Assembly (NCBI GenBank): GCA_040755335.1
Contig: JBFMAU010000263.1
Span: 1 to 10,823, forward strand
Reading direction: 5' to 3'
Source of the DNA: UBA7656 sp040755335
GTDB taxonomy: Bacteria; Acidobacteriota; Blastocatellia; UBA7656
DNA: 10,823 nucleotides
Part shown: positions 7,484 through 10,823 of the stretch, piece by piece
Layout: every line of letters begins with the position of its first letter
How positions within the stretch are numbered: the first letter of the stretch is position 1
The notes under the pieces: model-generated
Seen by the model: the letters and a program-made list of their open reading frames with translations, nothing else
Told to the model about the DNA's origin: nothing
Database searches by the model: none
Program-made: the position numbers and the translations under genes

Positions 7484-9541
7484 CTACCCCTGATCGTACT
7501 GCTGCAATTTGCGGTAAAGCGTTTTTCTTCCTATGCCGAGTATCTGAGCGGCGCGCGTTTTGTCTCCCTTAGTGAAAGCCAGAGTCTCCCGGATCATCCG
7601 CCGCTCGACTTCTTCCATCTTCGCGCCGATCTCGATCTTGACCGATTTGCGCGAGTCGTCTTCTTCGACCGCAGAGGCGCGAACCGAATCGGGCAAATCG
7701 TCTACCGTGATCATCTGCCCCTGAGCGATGATGACCGCGCGCTCTATTGCGTTTTCAAGCTCGCGCACGTTTCCCGGCCAGTCGTAGCGTCGCAATCGAG
7801 AGAGAGCTTCCTGAGTTATGCCCGTGATGTTCTTGTTGGATCGCTTTCTGAAAGCTTCGAGAAACTGAAGCGCGAGCAGCGGAATGTCTTCGCGTCGCTC
7901 TCTCAAGGCAGGCAGCTTTATCGGATAGACATTGAGGCGATAAAAAAGATCGAGCCGGAATTTCCCCTCGCGCACCGCTTCTTCCAGATCGACGTTGGTA
8001 GCCGCGATGACTCGCACATCGGATTTGATGACTTCGTTTCCTCCCACGCGGGTGAACTCTCCGTTTTGCAAAACGCGAAGCAGACGCACCTGCGCGGCGA
8101 GGCTCATCTCGGCCACTTCGTCGAGGAAAAGCGTCCCAGTGTTTGCCTCTTCGAATTTTCCAATCCGTCGGGCGCGCGCATCGGTGAACGCGCCTTTCTC
8201 ATGGCCGAAGAGTTCCGATTCGAGAAGCGATTCAGGGATCGCGCCGCAGTTGATCTTCACGTAAGGATTCGCGGCGCGAGACGAGCGCGATTGAATGATG
8301 TCGGCCATCAACTCTTTGCCCGTCCCCGATTCGCCCTGAAGCAGGACAGTCGTGTAAGAATCGGCGACATACAAAGCCATCTCAAGACAGCGACGTATGT
8401 TGTCGCTTTTGCCCACAAAGCCGACGCTCGTGTGATCGGGGTTGAGGTTTTCAAGCTCGCGGCGAAGGCGCAGGACTTCTGCCGAAAGTCTCGCCTTCGA
8501 AAGCGCGATGGCAAGTTGATCCGATACGCCAAGCGCGAGCGCGGTTTCATCTTTTGCAAAAGAGGATTTCGGCTCGGCCCAAAGCAAGATGATCGCGCCG
8601 AAAATTTTATCTTCCACCACCAGAGGCGCGACTATAGCGGCTCCTGCGGTGATGAACTGAGTGAAAAAAATGCGGGTGTATTCGTTCTGATCGGGGCTTA
8701 GAAGTTTGAGCATCTGCCCGTGTTCGACCGTGCGGGGTAGCATCTGCTGAATGGGCAACTTCAAAGAGTTTTGTTTGAGCGCGACCCGTTCATCCTTCGA
8801 CGAGAAGTTTGTGAAATGAATATCGGAGTTGTTGGCGTCCATTATCGCCAGACACGCGCCCTGAGCGTGAAGGAGGTCTAAAGCGCGGTCTATGATGCGC
8901 GCGGTCACTTCGGAAAAATCCGAGCCGGTGTTTATATCGTTTGCGATTTCGAGAAGGACTTTGTTGATGCGGGCTTCTTTTTCCTTCTCGCTGTAAATCT
9001 GAGTGTAGCGATAGCCTATGGCTATCTGTCCGGCGAGGCTGCGAATGAAATTTATTTCCTCTTCCTGCCAGTGATAAGACGAGCGGCAGTGATGAAGTCC
9101 GATCATGCCTAGCAGTTCTTTGTTCGAAGCTATGGGGACGATCAGAACGGATTTGCTGCCGAGGCTCTCCGACAACGCGCGCACAACCTGCGGGAGATGA
9201 AGGGCCGAGGTGTCTTCGACAATCTGCGGGCTGAATATATCTATAGTCTCCTGCAATCGCTTCATATCGATAGGCAGTTGCAGTCCCGTAGAAGAAGGGA
9301 GGTCGATGCCGTCGGCGCGGTATTCGTGGCTTATGCGAAGAGTCCCGTCTTGAGAGAGCGACATCACGTCGCAGCGGTCGACTTCCATCATGCGGCCCAC
9401 CTGTGTGACTACGGCCTGAAGGAAGCGGTCCAGATCGATTACGGAGAAAGTCTCCGAGCTTATGCGGCTCAGTATTGCCTCGCGCGCCTCATACATCCTG
9501 AGCTTGCGTTCGAGCGAAAGTGTTTCAACAGGAGAAGTCAT
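7484..9541 (-). CDS. Sigma-54-dependent transcriptional activator, GAF-GAF-AAA+-Fis (FhlA-like layout)
   Basis: 685 residues, full length. Two GAF sensory domains (~35-175 and ~190-350) precede the AAA+ domain (~375-615), which has Walker A GESGTGKE at 403-410, the sigma-54 contact loop as GAFTDA at 450-455 instead of the usual GAFTGA, Walker B LFLDEV at 471-476, the arginine-finger region FRLDLFYRLNV at 528-538 and DWPGNVRELENAIERAV at 587-603. The C-terminal Fis-type helix-turn-helix is at ~659-681 (GDKTRAAQILGIGRKTLYRK). It would hydrolyse ATP to open promoters held by RNA polymerase with RpoN. The signal sensed by the GAF domains is unknown. There is no receiver domain, so it is not a classic response regulator. 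No clear Shine-Dalgarno precedes the ATG. No -24/-12 promoter was found in the neighbouring gaps, so its targets may be outside the window. Confidence 0.95.
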   Translation of the reverse strand: MTSPVETLSLERKLRMYEAREAILSRISSETFSVIDLDRFLQAVVTQVGRMMEVDRCDVMSLSQDGTLRISHEYRADGIDLPSSTGLQLPIDMKRLQETIDIFSPQIVEDTSALHLPQVVRALSESLGSKSVLIVPIASNKELLGMIGLHHCRSSYHWQEEEINFIRSLAGQIAIGYRYTQIYSEKEKEARINKVLLEIANDINTGSDFSEVTARIIDRALDLLHAQGACLAIMDANNSDIHFTNFSSKDERVALKQNSLKLPIQQMLPRTVEHGQMLKLLSPDQNEYTRIFFTQFITAGAAIVAPLVVEDKIFGAIILLWAEPKSSFAKDETALALGVSDQLAIALSKARLSAEVLRLRRELENLNPDHTSVGFVGKSDNIRRCLEMALYVADSYTTVLLQGESGTGKELMADIIQSRSSRAANPYVKINCGAIPESLLESELFGHEKGAFTDARARRIGKFEEANTGTLFLDEVAEMSLAAQVRLLRVLQNGEFTRVGGNEVIKSDVRVIAATNVDLEEAVREGKFRLDLFYRLNVYPIKLPALRERREDIPLLALQFLEAFRKRSNKNITGITQEALSRLRRYDWPGNVRELENAIERAVIIAQGQMITVDDLPDSVRASAVEEDDSRKSVKIEIGAKMEEVERRMIRETLAFTKGDKTRAAQILGIGRKTLYRKLQQYDQG

Positions 9542-9566
9542 AGTTGTATATGGATCAAGCCGGAGA

Positions 9567-9595
9567 ATTATGACCAGTTGGCGAGGTCAGCGCAA
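9567..9595 (-). promoter_or_regulatory. Weak candidate promoter for the sigma-54 activator gene
   Basis: Minus strand TTGCGC (9595-9590), 17-nt spacer, CATAAT (9572-9567). The -10 box is 5 of 6 but the -35 only 3 of 6. It would start transcription ~20 nt before the ATG at 9541. Confidence 0.25.
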
Positions 9596-9645
9596 GCAGC
9601 CCGCCCGTTAGTTACAGAAAAGTGACAAGAGGAATTGAATATATT

Positions 9646-9669
9646 GGATCTGTTCAGCAGAACAGATCC
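9646..9669. other. Perfect 10-bp inverted repeat, hairpin or operator
   Basis: Arms GGATCTGTTC (9646-9655) and GAACAGATCC (9660-9669), loop AGCA, all ten pairs perfect. No T-tract follows on either strand, so an intrinsic terminator is not well supported. It lies 104 nt upstream of the sigma-54 activator start and just downstream of the transposase remnant. It may be an operator, an mRNA structure, or part of the mobile-element end. Confidence 0.6.
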
Positions 9670-9677
9670 ATAGGAGC

Positions 9678-9890
9678 TCAATAGATGCGGAGTACACGTC
9701 TTCCGAATAGGTCTCGCTTATTCATAACCTCTTTCTTTCCGCAGATTCATCGGTCCTTTATCAGCCGTTGGCAGAAAGCTCGTATAACTGGGTTGCAACG
9801 GATCGCTCTCAGCGTTGCCATGTACAACACCTGCCTAACACAGGCTCGTCCGCCTCCGCGGTCAGATATTTTCCTACCTTCACCGATTGC
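9678..9890 (-). pseudogene. Degenerate C-terminal remnant of an IS110-family transposase
   Basis: Minus-strand translation directly after the oxidoreductase stop, in the same frame, reads without a stop from 9890 to 9750 (stop TGA 9749-9747) and includes GGGRACVRQVLYMATL and then RCNPVIRAFCQRL. This is the well-known C-terminal signature of IS110-family transposases (GGRAxVRxxLYMAxL...NPVIRAFYQRL). After the TGA the same frame continues with ICGKKEVM, where the family normally has GKPKKVA, up to a stop at 9680-9678, so the element seems to have decayed by point mutation. The catalytic N-terminal part is absent. The region is a fossil and not expected to be active. The plus-strand frame 9685-9978 is its antisense. 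Confidence 0.75.
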
Positions 9891-10700
9891 TCAAAAGGCC
9901 GTATCTTCAAGCTTGTCGTGTTGCGACGTTCGCGATTCTAATTTATCTGTGCGCTTGAAGTGTTGCGCGAGCATTTGAAGCGGGATGCTTGGATGAAACA
10001 GCGCAGAGGGTGGCTTGAGCAGATTGAATACTTCGAGCAGCGGCTTCCGCGCTTTCGGGCTGTGAGTCGAAAGCCGCACGACGTTATCAACATACTTCTG
10101 CATCAGCAGCGTAACGCGACCGGGGCACTCGCCTTCACACCCGCGAGCGCGAAGGTCTTCGCTGGTCGCGAGCATCCACGGCACGGCGTTCACCTTCGCG
10201 AGTTTCTTCCGAAAAACACGGGAGAAACCTTTCAAGCCGCTGCGCCTGCGGCGTTGCTCTCGCAGGGCCTCGTCGAGTGTCATCGCAGCGAGAGCAGCCA
10301 TCGTCATGCCTTGCGCGAAGACAGGGTTGAATGCGCAGGCGGCATCGCCGACAGCCACGAATCGCCCAAGCGTTCGCGGAAGCCGCTCGTAGTGGCGGAG
10401 GCGGTTTTCAGTCGCGCGATAAACAGAGATCGGCGAAAGCGGCTCGGCATCTTTGACCGCGTCGTAAATCCTCGGGGTGCGCAGGCTGCGGACGAATTCC
10501 AGGAAACCCGCTTCGTCCGCTGGCGGATAGTCCCGGCTGTATCCCTGCAAGGTCAGTATCCAGCGATTGCCTTCGACGGGAAACATCGCTCCACCGCGAG
10601 TATGCTCGGGCGGGGCAGGCTGCACATAGATGCCTTTGCAATCTCCCAGCAATTCCGGGTGACGGCGATAGACGCGGCTGGCATATCCGAGCGACGCATT
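9891..10700 (-). pseudogene. FAD-dependent oxidoreductase, 5'-truncated
   Basis: About 270 residues of a flavin monooxygenase/geranylgeranyl-reductase-like protein. Visible are the second FAD-binding motif VAVGDAACAFNPVFAQGM, the substrate-domain strand sequence GGAMFPVEGNRWILTLQGY, and an upstream stretch LGYASRVYRRHPE. These are normally the middle and C-terminal parts of a protein of 400 or more residues. The N-terminal Rossmann dinucleotide site (GxGxxG) and the region before LGYASR are missing. Reading upstream in frame, protein-like sequence ends near 10700, then an AT-rich segment and a TGA at 10733-10731 follow. The first candidate start in frame (TTG at 10652) falls inside the conserved domain, so the gene is most likely non-functional. 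The intact half may have been displaced by an insertion whose other side is beyond the window. The C-terminus runs to a stop next to an IS110 remnant. Confidence 0.7.
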
Positions 10701-10730
10701 AAGGATTGAGAATTTAATAATTTCAGCAAA

Positions 10731-10823
10731 TCACTCTGGGATGATCCTGTAATTCCACTGTGGTAACTCCTCGTCAAAAACGACACGGATTTGTTCTTTG
10801 ACATCAGCCGTTACACGACGACC
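10731..10823 (-). CDS. C-terminal tail of an unidentified CDS entering from the right edge
   Basis: An open minus-strand frame of 30 codons runs from the window edge to a TGA at 10733-10731. It contains VKEQIRVVFDEELPQWNYRI and ends in IIPE. Composition is protein-like. The ending W-N-Y-x-I-x-P resembles the extreme C-terminus of some DDE transposases (ISAzo13 type), which would explain how the adjacent oxidoreductase lost its front half, but 30 residues are too few to name a family. Its stop is about 30 nt from the point where the oxidoreductase homology resumes. Confidence 0.4.
   Translation of the reverse strand, partial: GRRVTADVKEQIRVVFDEELPQWNYRIIPE

Noticed and set aside
9685..9978. 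97-codon plus-strand ORF with AGGAG 8 nt upstream
   Set aside because: Antisense to the IS110 remnant and to the end of the oxidoreductase; Ser/Arg/Cys-rich composition typical of a shadow frame.

Overview
The window looks like chromosomal DNA from an environmental, respiring Gram-negative bacterium, most likely an acidobacterium-type soil organism. That is an inference from gene content: multiple secreted c-type cytochromes, a Tat-exported thiamine-diphosphate enzyme, a copper monooxygenase-like cytochrome fusion and a sigma-54 activator. Most of the window is GC-rich. The first ~1.5 kb is clearly more AT-rich by eye.

Layout: positions 1-1476 carry one plus-strand gene, a seven-repeat beta-propeller lipoprotein. 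Everything else reads on the minus strand, right to left. From the right edge: the tail of an unidentified CDS (10731-10823); a 5'-truncated FAD-dependent oxidoreductase pseudogene (9891-~10700); a degenerate C-terminal remnant of an IS110-family transposase (9678-9890), not listed among long ORFs; a perfect 10-bp-stem hairpin (9646-9669); a GAF-GAF-AAA+-Fis sigma-54 activator (7484-9541); a secreted protein with two tandem copies of one domain (6642-7349); a two-armed palindromic dispersed-type repeat (6570-6639); a cytochrome c fused to a peptidylglycine-monooxygenase-like copper protein (4875-6284); an 85-bp inverted repeat built from 9-nt GGAT units (4756-4840); then a tight cluster of a small cytochrome c (4145-4597), a Tat-signal TPP enzyme (2167-4128), a conserved-type hypothetical (1652-2170) and a previously unlisted 46-codon ORF (1525-1665).

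The most coherent functional unit is the last cluster. The cytochrome and TPP enzyme are 16 nt apart with strong ribosome binding sites, and the two following ORFs overlap their upstream neighbours by 4 and 14 nt. Both leading products carry export signals, so a periplasmic TPP-dependent conversion passing electrons to a cytochrome c is a reasonable hypothesis. The right end (9.6-10.8 kb) is a scar region where mobile-element debris flanks a broken oxidoreductase gene. No tRNA, rRNA or CRISPR array was seen.
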